A stretch of DNA of 64,000 bases from Medicago truncatula (GCF_003473485.1 NC_053043.1:11914001-11978000), one strand, 5' to 3'. Positions 48,035 through 60,525 are shown, numbered from the stretch's first letter. Program-made: numbers and translations. The notes: generated by a model not told the origin, from the letters alone.

Positions 48035-49186
48035 ATTCCCTAGGTGGGGTTTAACATGGGAAAAAAAAGTTGTTTCCCATCATGGGAAAGTTCATTTCTA
48101 GCCATAGATATAATGATTATAATAATCAATGGATAGGATTGAAGAAGGGCAACCTGTTATTGACTTTTTGGAGCATGTCTTCTTCCAACAAAAAACAAAA
48201 AGTTTCACTTAAACATTGTTATATATATGATTGTGCGTACTTATGCAGGCCCAATTTATATTTGAATATTGTTAGTAATTTTATTAGAATGATAGCATAA
48301 CATTTTTTTACCAGTATCTTTATTTTTATTTTTTTGAAAGGGAAAAAATGTTGATAAATTGAAAAAAAAAATGTTGATAAAGGTAAAATAAAAAGAAATT
48401 GGAACATCTATTGGAACATTTTTTTTAGTATTTAGAATTGGTCTCTCAATTAGCCTTCAACAAAAGAAAGAAAACAGGACAAAAAATGAGTAAAAAAAGT
48501 CATCTATGAACAGCAAAGCAAATTTTCCCTCTTCTTCCTCCTCAGAAAAACTGTGTTTCCATTTTGGTGTTTATAATAGCTTCGATCTTAATACTTTAGT
48601 CATATCAGTATAACACTTTTCTCAAATGGGTTAAGATCTATATGAAGTTGTTGCCTTTTCTCAAATAGCAATCTGTGAGCAGATTTTTGACATCAAGTAA
48701 CGCTCTCATTCTAGATCTGAACAAAATTCTCCTCAAGACACGATTAACATGGAGTTTGGATTAAGGGTTCAATAGAAATGATTTTCGGATAATTTCAAAG
48801 AGATGAAGAAATACACACAGAATAAATGGAATTTAACACAGAGAAGCTAAATCTGTCAAAAATAAAATGAAGAGAAGCTGAGAGATTGATGTGATTTAAC
48901 TTTGTTTGTTCCTGCATATCAAAATGGGAAGAAAGCTGAGTAAACGAGAGAGAGAAGTAGATGTTTTGGACTTTTGGTGTGTGGAATGGGAGGTGTAGAA
49001 ATTATTTACTTGACAAAAAAAAAAAGTAATTCTTTTTTGATATTATAATAATTAAAATATAAATTTAATATAATTGGAACAACCGATTTTACCGTCAGCT
49101 TGCTGAAAAATTTCATCTTTCCCATAATGGGAAAGAAGTTAACTGCCCTAGGCTAAACGCCACCTATTCCCCAAGTTTGATAGAGG
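48035..49186. mobile_element. Possible TIR element, degenerate
   Basis: The left text (CCTAGGTGGGGTTTAACATGGG, then TTTCCCATCATGGGAAAG) and the right text (CTTTCCCATAATGGGAAAG, then GCCCTAGGCTAAACGCCACC) are inverted relative to each other over about 60 bases. TSD not found; the interior is non-coding. Confidence 0.45.
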
Positions 49187-49236
49187 TTTTTTTTCTTCTT
49201 TTTTTTTGTTTACCAAGTTTGATAGAGTTAGTTATG

Positions 49237-51773
49237 TGGCTCCGTCTAGGGTGGGAGACCTTGATAGGTCTCCTACCGTGAGAGATCTCCTTTTTTTTTA
49301 TTTTTTTTTATTTTTGCAAAATGAGTAGGAGCCATTGGATTAAATCCAAGTTTACACTTTTGTCCTTTCCTTTTTTTATTTATTTCTTCCTTTTCCTTTC
49401 TTTTTCATTGTTCTGTTCAGATCTCCCACCACCGTCCTTATGTTCATATTTTAATTGATGTCTAATGATCATTCTACGTTAGATTTTGTATCCTCGTTTA
49501 TTTTTTTGACAGATTCTATCTTTAATTATAGGTATTGTTTTTCTTAAAATATAAAATTTGATTGGAGAAATTAAACTCTTAAAATATAAAATTTGATTGG
49601 AGAAATTAAACTATTATCTCAATCAACAAGATTTTGTACCTAGTTGTCATACCCCAATTTTTGACCTAAGACCCCACTGACACATGTCACTTGACTCTGA
49701 TCGATCTCTGATTTTTTCAGTAAAAAAAATTCGACAGGGAGGTATTTTAAAATACCTCATTTTTCATTCCGAGTCGGACCCTCTTTTCTCTCTTTATTTT
49801 CTTTTTATTTCATTATTTAATTTCCATCTTTTATTAATTTTAATTTTAAGGTTAGTTACTATTTTTATATTTAATAATTTTTATTTTCCATCTTTTAATT
49901 TTATTTTTCTTTACATAATTTATTTTTATTTTATTTCGTATTAGATTTATTTTATTTTTATTTTATTTCTTTTTAATTAATTAGTGTCCAAAAAAAAACA
50001 AAGTGTCAATAGGTCCAAAAATAAAATGTCCAAGGTCTAAAAAAAAATTTAAGTCAAGTGTCAACTTTAACATTCCTTTTTCAAAATTCACCATAATTGT
50101 CCATCATTTCCATTAAACCAATTTTCCTTTTTTCATCAACCTCCTCACCTATAAATGGAGCCCTCATTCCACACAATTTCACACACAAAAAGTTCTCTTG
50201 AGTTGTCAAAGAACTTTTCTCTCTTCTCCCTATTTAGCTTGTGTTGACGAGCTATTCTTTTCTTCTCCCTCTTTTTCTGTCCCTTCGGAATAAGTCCCTT
50301 CGAAAAAGTACCTTCGGAATTTAGTCCCTTCGAAATTTTGTCCCTTCGGTTGTCCATTTCTTTTATTTTCTTGCATTTTATTTCTTTTTAGCATTTTTCC
50401 ATTTTATTTTATTCTATTTAGCATTTTAATTATTCTTATTTATTTTCCAGCAATTAGAATGTATTTAGGTACAATGTAAATAAATAAGAAAAGTGTGTGG
50501 GTGTGTGTGTCCTTTTAGTTCTTTACCGCCTTATATATATATACAAAAAATGCAAAAAAAATAGATTAGGGATTTTGTGGTGATCCAACGTCACCAAAAA
50601 AATTCACGCGCTTTTATTTTTATTGCTCCGTTAGTTTAATTTTCATTTATTATCCCAAAAACAACAAAAACATGCAAATAACAAAAAAAATCCAAAAATA
50701 CATTTTTATAACAAACCTTGATCCTAAGTCAAGTGATCGTCCTTTTATTTTATTTCTTTAATCAAATTTCAATCAACTTAATTTTATGTCCAATTTCTTT
50801 AAACATAAAAAATACAAACCAATTTTTATTTGCCAGTTGGCTTTTCAATTTAAAACCTTTTTCAAAACAAATAAAAAACACCAAACCAATCAAATGTCAT
50901 TTTCTACCCCCGAACTAGAAGGTTTTGATCCCTCATGGGTACGTAGGCAAAGGACACTCGTCCTTCCAAACAATAAAAAATGTAGATAATTAGGTTTTTA
51001 TTTTTTCACTTTAATTCTTTCTTTTCAAAATAAGCAAGCAAGTTATAGCACAAAAATTAAATAAAAACCAAGAGGTCCCCGTAGAGTACTACGGACATAA
51101 AAGTTGCTAACACCTTCCCTTTATGTAACTAACCCCCGAACCCTAAATCTTTTCAATATGGGGTGGTTTGAACTTTTTTCCCCTTTTTCTTAAAAATTAA
51201 ATGTTCAGTCGTGAAATAAATTAGTGAGTCAAAAGCTAATCAAATAGCCTTGATCTCCAAAAAATGACGCGACACTAGTCTTTCAAAAATAATATTGATT
51301 ACTAATGAGAAGACTTTGCCATTTCATTATGTCATTATATTGGTACAAATTTGAAGAGAATGATCAGGTGATCTATTTCATAAACGAAGAAAATTAGACC
51401 TATGTTATATGAATAGTTGTGCATGTTCAGAAAATGGATATGCTTCATTCGTGAATCATGTGTGCTACTATGGTGGATGGAGAAGAATGAGGATGGTGGT
51501 GGTAGTGGTGACTGGTACCTAAATGGAGGGGGAGAAGGGACAGTACAGTGGGTAGAGAAAACGAAAAAAATGATGGAAGCAAACGATTAACACTTTTATC
51601 AAAATACCCCTGATTTAAGAATGAAATAATAAAAGTGTCACTTTTGTCCTCTTTTACTCAACCATTGGATTTAATCCAGTGGCTCATATTCATTTTGCAA
51701 ACAAAATAAACAAAAAAAAAGGAGGTCTCTTACGGTAGGAGACCTATCAAGGTCTCCCACCCTGAACAGAGCC
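49237..51773. mobile_element. Mutator-like element with 9-bp TSD, split by a solo LTR
   Basis: The left end (TGGCTCCGTCTAGGGTGGGA, GACCTTGATAGGTCTCCTAC) is the near-complement of the right end (51,700-51,773). Similarity extends inward past the 'ccattgga(t)ttaatcca' text, giving inverted ends of about 130 bases. TTAGTTATG flanks it at 49,228-49,236 and 51,774-51,782. Excluding the inserted LTR, the element is about 0.9 kb and non-coding. Confidence 0.85.
49645..51274 (+). mobile_element. Solo LTR of a gypsy-type (Ogre/Tat-like) retrotransposon
   Basis: Starts TGTCATACCCCAATTTTTG and ends GACGCGACA, flanked on both sides by the identical 5-base duplication CTAGT (49,640-49,644 and 51,275-51,279). 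The 1,630-base block has a TATA-like CCTATAAATGG near 50,150, a 'cccttcg' repeat tract at 50,280-50,350, the phrase CATGGGTACGTAGGCA, and a 3' part near GTACTACGGACATAAA typical of long legume gypsy LTRs. There is no internal domain, so this is the product of LTR-LTR recombination. Lineage assignment is from memory of LTR text. Confidence 0.85.
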
Positions 51774-52000
51774 TTAGTTATGCATTAACAAATTCTGTTA
51801 CAAGTAGTATGCAATCGATAAATGAAAATCAGATTTTTTATTTGTCACATGGAATGTTTTTAGAAGCAATAAGCACAGGATCACGATCCAAAGGAAAAAA
51901 CAAGTTAACCGATAGGAAATTATGTACTAACATTAATGTCAAATCATCATTGAGAATGCAAAAACTTGCAGAAAATTAGTAAAACTAACCCTAATTATAT

Positions 52001-52615
52001 TTAATACATGCACCACCATTCCCAAACATGGAATTTCCTTCCTATATGAAAAGCGCAGTGAGTTTTAACGCAAGTATATACAACTTGTTCATCATTGAGA
52101 TTTTCGACACTCCAATCGCTCATCATAACCTCGTCTTCCAGCTTCACCCTGAATCCAAGACAATTTTTAACCAACTCATCCACCGTGTCATACATGTATT
52201 GTCCATTCCAGCGCCTGAGATCAGCAAGACTTATGTACATCTCCAACGCGTGCTTCGACGACCTCAAATCTTGCAAATAAGTTTTGTTATTGAAACCTGG
52301 GAATCCAATCATACGATCCTTCATGAAATCACGAAAAATTTGTGGTATGGTATCTGCGCGAGCGAGCTGGAAAATGAGGCAGCGGTCAGCAAGGGAGAAC
52401 TGCAATGTGTTTACCTAAGGATCGATGGCAAAGCCGATGATGAATGTAGACTTGCGGTAGACATCATTACGGAGACAGTGTGCCGTTTCAATCCAATTAT
52501 CAACGGCCAAGGAGGCGGCGGAAGTAACTGTGACGATGATATTGGTATCGTACAGGTTTACAATGTAAATGTTATGGTCGACCTGAAGTTGACGGTCGAG
52601 GATAGTGCCCACCAT
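52001..52615 (-). pseudogene. WRN-exonuclease-like (DEDDy fold) gene with in-frame stop, copy 1
   Basis: From ATG at 52,615 the frame runs 66 codons (MVGTILDRQL...STFIIGFAIDP). It meets TAG at 52,417-52,415, then continues in the same frame for 137 codons (VNTLQFSLADRCLIFQL...SDWSVENLNDEQVVY...CMY, stop TAA at 52,001). The second copy has AAG at the amber position. Layout and motifs match plant RNase H-like 3'-5' exonuclease-domain proteins of about 200 residues. By eye alignment all metal-binding acids are gone: Exo I DxE is AxD (GFAIDP), the Exo II Asp is Asn (GFNNKTYL), and Exo III YxxxD is YTCVK. The ancestor was probably already non-catalytic. Read-through or a sequencing error at the stop cannot be excluded. 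Confidence 0.8.
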
Positions 52616-52708
52616 TTTACTTTTCTTTACTCTTTGGGAAACTGCTTGGTGAGAAGAATTAGAACGAGGACGGTCATACAAATCATATAATAAGAGAAAT
52701 GCTAACAA

Positions 52709-55619
52709 ATGCCGTTAAGGGAACACTTCCACTTGCCAAGAAGTTTAATGAGAAAATTTTATCTTAAAATAACGTATTCAACACATTGAATACACATTAA
52801 AAACAACTTTTTCTACATAACACTTATGAATTTTTTTCCTCTTTTAACAAGTCGCTTGTTTGCATAACACATATTAAAGCAATGCTAGATTTTGGGCAAG
52901 TCTAACATTTCATTGGGAGATATTTGGTTGAGTTGATTAGTTAACCTTAGCTTAAAAAATTATTACATGAAGCACTATTGCATTATCTGTGTGATATATT
53001 GCAGGAAATTTTCTTTGCACTACTCGATTTCTGAATTTGAAAACAATGGTGTCTTATAATGGCAAAGTTGCCATAATTCAAAGTATTCATTGTTTAACAT
53101 TCATTCTCTTTATCAAAAACCTATATACACACATACGTAAATGATCAGCAACATTCAGCATATACAACAAAAGAACAATACAGATATAAAAAACTATCGA
53201 AGGAGACAAACCTTTCGAGTTTTCCACGGGGATTGGTCCAATCTGCATGGGTCTTTCTGAACATAATACCCCTTCTGAACATAAATCAGATATTGATACC
53301 ATCTTCAAGATATGACAACGTAGGCAAGATAAGATGAATGGAAGGAAATAGAGAAAAAAAAGTAGAGAACCAACCCGTTTAATTAAAGAAGAAAACGCAA
53401 GATTGAGTGTGATCCTAAACTCTTGTTAGGCTCTCATTTGCTCCATTGCGATAGTTTGAGACATATAAATGCAAATGTATGACATTAAAAGGTTATAGTA
53501 ATGAAACCAATGGAGAGATGAAATTGTGATCCTATAAACTTTTGCGTGGACATGATTTCTATCAAAAGATAATATTACAATTTTGGTATTCTTGGTTTAC
53601 ATATTTATGACATTGAATAAGATTTGATAAGATTTTTTGTTTCATTTTATTTTGAGGTGTAGTTTCATTTTTTTTTTTCTTAATTTTTTTTGAACAATGT
53701 TTTTTCTTAATTTTAATTTCCCTTATATTAATTTCCTTTATTTGTTTCATTTTAATTTTCTTTTACTCAGATTATAAAACTTCTTACATAATCATCAACT
53801 TATTCGGCTTAAAGGTAAGGCGACTCCCTCAATTTAGATTTCAAATTTTGGCCGATAATAAAAGCCTCAAAATTAACTATTTCACTTCTATATATACATA
53901 TAAGATTGGTAAAACATTTAACTTTGGAAAATTTTACTTCTGAACCCTACATTTATACTTTTACCCTTATAAATCATAAAAAATTTCAATTTTACCCTCT
54001 TTTTTCTTCTTCCCACGAAAATCAGAAACAAGAGAACTCATTCAATTTCAAACCGCTCCGAATGAACCCTCTCTTCCAGCTACAAAAATTCATCAAAAAC
54101 AGGTCCAATTATTTCAATATTCCGTTTTCACTATCACGAAAATCATAGTTTTTTTTTCTATTTATTTTCCCCATTTTTTTTTTATTATTTTGGATTAAAA
54201 ATTGCGTGTAAAAAAATCAAACATAGGTTAATGATGATGTTCAAGAATCCAAAAATATGTCACAATTATCTAGTTCTTCTCGCCACAAGTAGTCACACGA
54301 TGAACCACCAAGGATGAATCAAAATTAAATGGTTCCATTGCCGCAGTCGGAGCTGAAAAGAAGGATCAAAATAGCAATACATCACAACCCATCCACGAAA
54401 CCTTCAACATTTTCAGTGGTTCTTTTCAACATATCCATTAAATATTGATGGTTGACTTGCTCTCGGTTTCATATTCTGCTTAAATATTAGTCTTTAATAA
54501 TTATATGCCTAAATAATTTGTGGTGTTATATGCGAACTATTTATGTTTTAATATGTGACATATAACTTTATGTTTCTGTCTATGTTTTGAATTTTAAGTG
54601 GTGATGTAAACAACTTGAACACCGGTTAATTGTGTTTAAATTAAGTAGTTGTTTGTGCGTGAAATATCTTAGTCTTATGGTTATATATATGAATGAATGA
54701 ACGCAAAAGCTCCAATTGCCAAGATATCTTAGTGAATCAGCAACAAATGCATGATGATAATAACAACTTTGAGGCCAAGGTACATGTTTACTTCTTTTCT
54801 TAACAGATAACTTGAATGTGAAACTTGTATGTTACACATGTCTTTTTTCATGCATTGTTCCACAATAGCATTTTCTAATTTTGAATCACTTAGAACCAAA
54901 CCTAAATATGACGAAGCTTTTCATTTTTTACAATATGCACATAAGACCAATAATTACTTGTTTCAACTCAGTCGCTTTATGTTTATTCATGCGATTATTT
55001 TGAAATGTATGAAAGCATAAAAATGATCAAGGATTATTTTTTTTATATTTTGAGCACAACTACTAGACCAAGTATAGCCTACCTTGTGATCAGAGAGTAT
55101 TTGATAGCCCCTCTGATCCAAAATGGCAGAATCTACATCAATTATGTACTGCTAGGAAAGCCTTGTGCGCCTAGCAAACTTGCTATGTTTTCCAAATTCA
55201 GTTCAAAACTAAACCATCAAGCAGATTTTGATTATTTTTCTTGAACATGGAACCGTAAACCTTCATCTTTGAATTTAAATTATGTCCATTGTCTTAGGAT
55301 AGAGGAGCACTCATTTAAATTATAGGGTTTTGTTCAAGTTCGGGAGAGAAAGGAGGCTTACTTGAGGTCAAGTAACATGGTGATTTTGCAAAATACTATC
55401 TTGACAACAATGAAAAGAAAAGATTGAAAAAGAAAACAAAGAAAAAAAAGTTGTCAAGGGTAGTCTATAACAAATGTTTATATCATCAAAGGATTGTGAA
55501 TAGAGGAGATTTGTGATTGTAAATAGTTTTGTTTCTCGTAAAATATCAAATGTGTGAATGCTCCTCTATTCCAAGGCCACTTTGATTCAAATACTCATAC
55601 AAATGACATTTCTTTTGTA
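52709..55619. other. Intergenic, no gene recognised
   Basis: AT-rich sequence. A minus-strand open frame at 53,204-53,308 (MKMVSISDLCSEG...ERPMQIGPIPVENSKG) reads protein-like, but I recognise no family and it lacks neighbouring exons I can support. Other frames up to 80 codons show no domain. A T-rich patch lies at 53,630-53,760. Confidence 0.4.
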
Positions 55620-55639
55620 ATTCGGCCCCATGAGTCATG

Positions 55640-56100
55640 ACACTTTGTTTATTGCATTGGTAACTATTGATTTGCCGCATGTATTCCTTTTAACACCTGA
55701 CTTGTTGCATGTATTTTCCATGAGTCATACACTTAGTTTATTGTATGGATAACACTAGATTGCTAATGTATTCCTCTTGACACTTGGATTCTTGCATGTA
55801 TTCCTCATTAATATGACACTTGGTTATTGCATGGGTAACACTTGACTTGTTGCATGCAATCATCTTGATACTTGGCTTGTTGCATGTATTCCTCATGAAT
55901 CATGACATTTGGTTTATTTCCTGGGTAACACTTGGCTTGATGCATGTATTCCTCTTGACACTTGACTTGTTTGTATGTATTCCTCATGAGTCATGTCACT
56001 TGGTTCATGAGGAATACATGCAACAAACCAAGTGTAAAGATGAATGCATGCAACAAGACAAGTGTAACCCATGCAATAAACCAAGTGTCATGACATGGTC
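55640..56100. repeat. Imperfect tandem repeat with an inverted distal part
   Basis: Phrases such as TTGCATGTATTCCTC, ACACTTGGTTTATTGCATGG and ACTTGACTTGTTGCATG recur at irregular 40-50 base intervals up to about 56,000. From about 56,003 the complements appear (GAGGAATACATGCAACAAACC, CCATGCAATAAACCAAGTGT), so the end folds back on the array. Confidence 0.8.
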
Positions 56101-56151
56101 TTTCGTTTTGCTGAAGGACAAAGAAAAATAAAATTATCATTTTAACATTTT

Positions 56152-58247
56152 CACTACAAGAAACATTACCTTTTGCCAGGGGCAAAATCCCTGTCAAAAG
56201 GACATAATCCCTGGGAAACGCGACATTTGTGAGGGAAAAAGCCAGGGGCAGATGGCCTCGCAAAAGCAGTCATCGCAAACACTTTGCCAAGGGCTACACC
56301 CCTGACAAAAAAACGAGGGGCTGAACCCCTAGTATATCGCCAGGCTTTACCCCTGGCAGAACCCCTGGCATGTTCCCTCACTTTCGTCTGCAGCTTTCCT
56401 GCACCTCTGACTACGATTGACCTCTGACTGCGGCGGCTTTGACTGAAGTGACTGAAGGAAAGCAAGTCAGAACAGCAAAAAACCAGGGACATGCGAGGGG
56501 TTTAACCCCTGGCAAACATCCTTATTTTTTTTTTTAAATATTATATTTATCGAAAAGTATTTATTATTAATTAATAAAATATATTTAAATTAATTTAAAA
56601 ATCGATTTTTTTTAAAATTGTTTTTGTAATACAATTAAATGGTTAAAAAGCAATTTAATTAAAAAATATATATTTAAAAAAAATTAAAAATATTTTTAAA
56701 ACACAATTAAATGCATATAAATAAAGTTTAATCACACAAACACTAATAAGTCTAATTAATAGGCATGAAATAGAAAGTGTACTTAATAATATTACAAACC
56801 GTGCAGGAAAATAAATATTGTGCCGGGAAGCATGGAAAACCTCCCAAAGTCATACAAACCATAACATAATAGTAAAGAAAACACACAACCATGACAGATT
56901 TAGTTTAACAAACAATTTAACTTTTAAAACAATATTCCCTAATTATTTTATCTTAAAACAGTACCGAAATGGACACTTGCCTAAAATTAATTAAACTAGT
57001 CCTATTTTCTTTCGTATTTTTCTTTAAAACAATTAAAGTTTATTATTAAAAAAAAAAACAGAATACATATAAGCAATTATTGTTTGACCATATTTTTTTT
57101 AACATTCTACTACAACATGCATATATTTCATTTTATCACAAAAAAAAAACAGCATGCAAATATTTCATTTCATCACAATAAATTAAAACAACATGCATAT
57201 ATATTTCATTTGATCACAAAAAAAAAAAACATGCATATGTATAATTCATTTTATCACAACAAAAACATGCATTTCATTTCATCACAAAAAAAAAAAAAAT
57301 GGATATATTTTGAAAATTACCAACATTCATGCATAATAATATTAAAAAACGAAAATAAAATTATCATGATATTATTTTTTTTTCCAGATTTTCGAAAAAA
57401 AAAATACTTTATCAAACAATCAGCATATTTTACATACAACACATCATCAACATGTATATCAGTTATAGTATTATGAGGAAAAAATATCACTAACTTGTTG
57501 AAGCTTTACAATAGAAGATCTGCAATGCAATCCAAAAACAGCAAGAGTTGCAGCAATAGCTAACAACAGGAGGCGGATAAATAAAACAGCTGCAAATAAC
57601 ATACAAAATAAATAACATTAATAAGTAGTAAAATTTAACATCATGATAAAACATATAACAAATGAATAATTTTTTTACCAAATAATAGAAGTTTGATGAA
57701 TGTTTTGTATGAAGGTGTTGTGTTTTAAGAGAAGAAAAATTTCTAAGGGTTCTATGAAAGTTAAAACCGGTGCTTCTCTTATATAGGGAAGGGAAAAAAC
57801 CAGGGCCTTTCCCAGGGACACGTCCGTCGGATATATGGTCAAATCCTAGCTTACGTAGGCGCAGAAGTAGGTGCAGAACGGGTTGGAAAAACCGACGGAA
57901 TTGAGCAATAACCGAGGGGTTACGCCCCTGGCAGGCCTGCGTCGGACAGCTTTTGGCAGGCCCTTGTCAACTCAACTGGAACAAAGCAGGGAATCCCTTG
58001 AATTTCGGAAACCGAGGGGCAGTTCCCTGGCTTTTTCCGTCGGTTTTCTCTGACATAGCAGAGATTCCCTTAGATTTTCAAAATTCAAACTGGCGCCTAA
58101 AATAAAGCCAGGGATTTTGACAAAAAGCGAGGGGCAAATCCCTGTCTTTTGTGCCACCAGTTTTCCTTGGTATTTTCCCTGACAAATTTGCCAGGGGTAT
58201 CAAACCCTTGTCAAAATCCCTGGCAAAAGGTCATTATTCTTGTAGTG
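56152..58247. mobile_element. Non-autonomous CACTA (En/Spm) element, 2,096 bp
   Basis: The left terminus CACTACAAGAAA and right terminus TTCTTGTAGTG are the hallmark CACTA inverted ends, with a TTT duplication on both sides (56,149-56,151 and 58,248-58,250). About 350 bases inside each end are filled with subterminal motifs of the type GCCAGGG(G) and CCCCTGGC in both orientations, and are far more GC-rich than the AT-rich core. No transposase domain remains. A TATATAA on the minus strand (57,779-57,785) and an exon-like stretch near 57,487-57,590 suggest a leftover promoter. Confidence 0.92.
57105..57300. repeat. Short tandem repeat inside the CACTA element
   Basis: About five imperfect units of roughly 40 bases, each with ACATGCATAT, ATTTCATTT and ATCACAA followed by an A-run. 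Confidence 0.75.
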
Positions 58248-58250
58248 TTT

Positions 58251-59583
58251 GAGATGCTAGAGTTTTGGTGCCAATGAACAAAACAATGTAAAATTGTAGG
58301 ACTTTCTTAGGATTTTATGGCATAACTTTCTTTCTTTTATATAATTAAGATTAAGAGATAAGATATAAATCTATGTCAAACAATGGTCAATGAAGCTTTG
58401 ATGCCATATGTAACACCACTTCACTTCATATCAATTTGATGTCGAATGTCTGAATGTCTGAAGTTAGTTTGCATATGTCATTTTCTCAAATTCAAATAAA
58501 TTAAAGGTGGATTTTCTCACCCTAAAATCAAGGACTAAAATGAATATTATAAGAACAAAATTTGATATGAAGCTATATCTGAGGGACATCTAAAACAAAA
58601 ATCAAGGACCAAAATTACAATTATGGTATTTTTGCAAGGACTAAAATTTTTTATGGGGATTGAAAGTAAAAAATGGTATATTTAAGGAATTAAAATCAAA
58701 TTTAAACCTTTTATTTAATACTTATTTGTTTAACCTTTTAAAAGGAAGATAAATTTTGTAACTATTGTACAACCAATCGCTCAAAACATTTATTTTGTAC
58801 GTAAAACTCTAATTGCGGATGTCCTTTAGATTATAATTCAAGCAGATAAATAGAATTCTTTTTTCAAGGAAAATAAATAGATTTTTTTTTTAACAAAAAA
58901 ATGAATAGAATTCTTATTTACTATAATAACTAATTAGCTAGCTAGAACCTATAAATAGGTTTATTTTAAATGCATGCTTTTATTTTCATTAATTAGTCAT
59001 CTTCAGATTTAAACAAATACATGAAAAATATGACTAAAATTGTGTATTTTAAGTTTAACCACATACCTTATCAATCCTATCGTCAGGTCTCGACCATTCT
59101 TCAACATCTAAATTGTCAGTCCATTCATCGTGAACGTTCTTGGACATCCCAATTGCAAATCCATTCAAGTGAAAGTGTTTTTGGGTGTCTAGGCTTCCTT
59201 GAAGAAGTAGTACGCGGACTAACAATCTAAATCCATATTTGGTTAGAAATCTATCAGTAAAATAATAAAAATATATTGATAAAATATTGATAAGTATAAA
59301 AAGGTCATGATTACAACCTTTTAAAAAAAAATACAAAATCATGTCATCATTTATGTGCACATTTTTACTCATATTTAATCAAAGAAATCACAGTTGTTGA
59401 AAATTATTATAAAAAATATAAAACATAGCACAACAAATAAGAAGTAGAAATATAAGACTTCGTTGATGATTTTCGTTCAATCACAATTGTGATGATACTC
59501 CATTAAGTTTTGATTCGATGCTCATAGATCTAGTAGAGAAAAACAACATAAGATCAATAAGAGAAAATAAACTAAAAAATAAA
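58251..59583. other. Intergenic, no gene firmly recognised
   Basis: Mostly AT-rich non-coding DNA. A possible exon on the minus strand (59,218-59,067) has a consensus-like donor (AAG|GTATGTGG) and an open frame KHFHLNGFAIGMSKNV...RPDDRIDK, but I recognise no family. Confidence 0.35.
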
Positions 59584-59942
59584 AGGCTTAATTGCACTTT
59601 TCCCCCCTATCTTTTGCTAATTGTGCGATTTTGCACCCCCTCTTTTTTTTTGAGCAATTTTGCACCTCATCTTTTTGCCCCCTTTATGATTTTGCACCCC
59701 ATCTTTGTGTTCAATTGCACTTTTGCCCCTTATCTTTTTGCTAATTGTGCGATTTTGCACCTTCTCTTCTTTTTTTTTGAGCGATTTTGCACCCTATCTT
59801 TAGCCCCTTTTCCTCTCTTTTAATGATGATTTTGAACAAAACACAATTGACAAAAGATGGAGTGCAAAATCGCTCAAAAAAAAAGAGGGGGTGCAAAATC
59901 GCACAATTAGCAAAAGATAGGGGGGAAAAGTGCAATTAAGCC
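59584..59942. mobile_element. MITE with about 60-100 bp inverted ends, 359 bp
   Basis: Starts GGCTTAATTGCACTTTTCCC and ends GGGAAAAGTGCAATTAAGCC. The inverted match extends through TCTTTTGCTAATTGTGCGAT and its complement. AAAATAAA occurs immediately on both sides. Open frames inside on both strands are by-products of the repeated 'cgattttgcacccc' text. Confidence 0.85.
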
Positions 59943-60479
59943 AAAATAAAAAACATTAGTGAAAGAAATAATTTATAACATGAAATTTGTCGTATATATA
60001 AGAGATAACAACCTGGGTTGAATAAATTCGCAATTTATGTATCCCTTGATCTCTAGAATATCATCATAATCAACCTAATAAATCAACAACATATATTGAA
60101 TATATCTTTTATATGAACGGGTGATAAATAAACAGGGAAATAGTGATTTTTCAACTCTATGCTAATGTAAGAAATACTGATAGATAGAGTGACCATGACA
60201 AAAGCGCCGTTTCTCCTCACTATTTTTGTCAAAGTAGTGAGTGCAACCGCTTTTATAAGGGTTTAATCTAATGATAGGTTAAAGTTAGGTTAACTAGGGA
60301 TGGACACATGGGTGGGTTTGGGCCCAAAAGCCTAATCCAGCACAAACCGCAAATTGCATTCTATGAACCAATTTTGACCGAAGGTTAATTATAGTTCGTT
60401 TTTTTTACTGCAAAACCACATTTTTAATTAATTCCTTTAAAAATTTACTTTGAAAGTATAAATATAAAAATTGCACATA
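59943..60479. other. Intergenic, no gene firmly recognised
   Basis: Includes an exon-like minus-strand stretch at 60,074-60,013 (VDYDDILEIKGYINCEF, with AG and GT borders) whose phase does not fit the downstream candidate exon. No domain is recognised. Confidence 0.3.
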
Positions 60480-60482
60480 ATT

Positions 60483-60525
<43 letters not shown>

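Noticed and set aside
52400..52414. A 15-base intron (GTAAACACATTGCAG) removing nothing but following the amber stop of WRN-like copy 1
   Set aside because: Far too short for a plant intron and it would not remove the stop; copy 2 has the same bases as coding sequence.
52028..52690. 220-codon plus-strand frame opposite WRN-like copy 1
   Set aside because: The family similarity is on the minus strand; this frame is its antisense shadow and has no domain of its own.
56166..56492. 108-codon minus-strand frame
   Set aside because: It lies entirely in the subterminal repeats of the CACTA element and has no domain.
57084..57476. 130-codon frame rich in His/Phe/Lys
   Set aside because: A by-product of the 40-base tandem repeat with A-runs inside the CACTA element.
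59518..59935. Frames rich in FCTPS/FAPHL-like text on both strands
   Set aside because: Produced by the repeated 'cgattttgcacccc' text of a MITE with long inverted ends.
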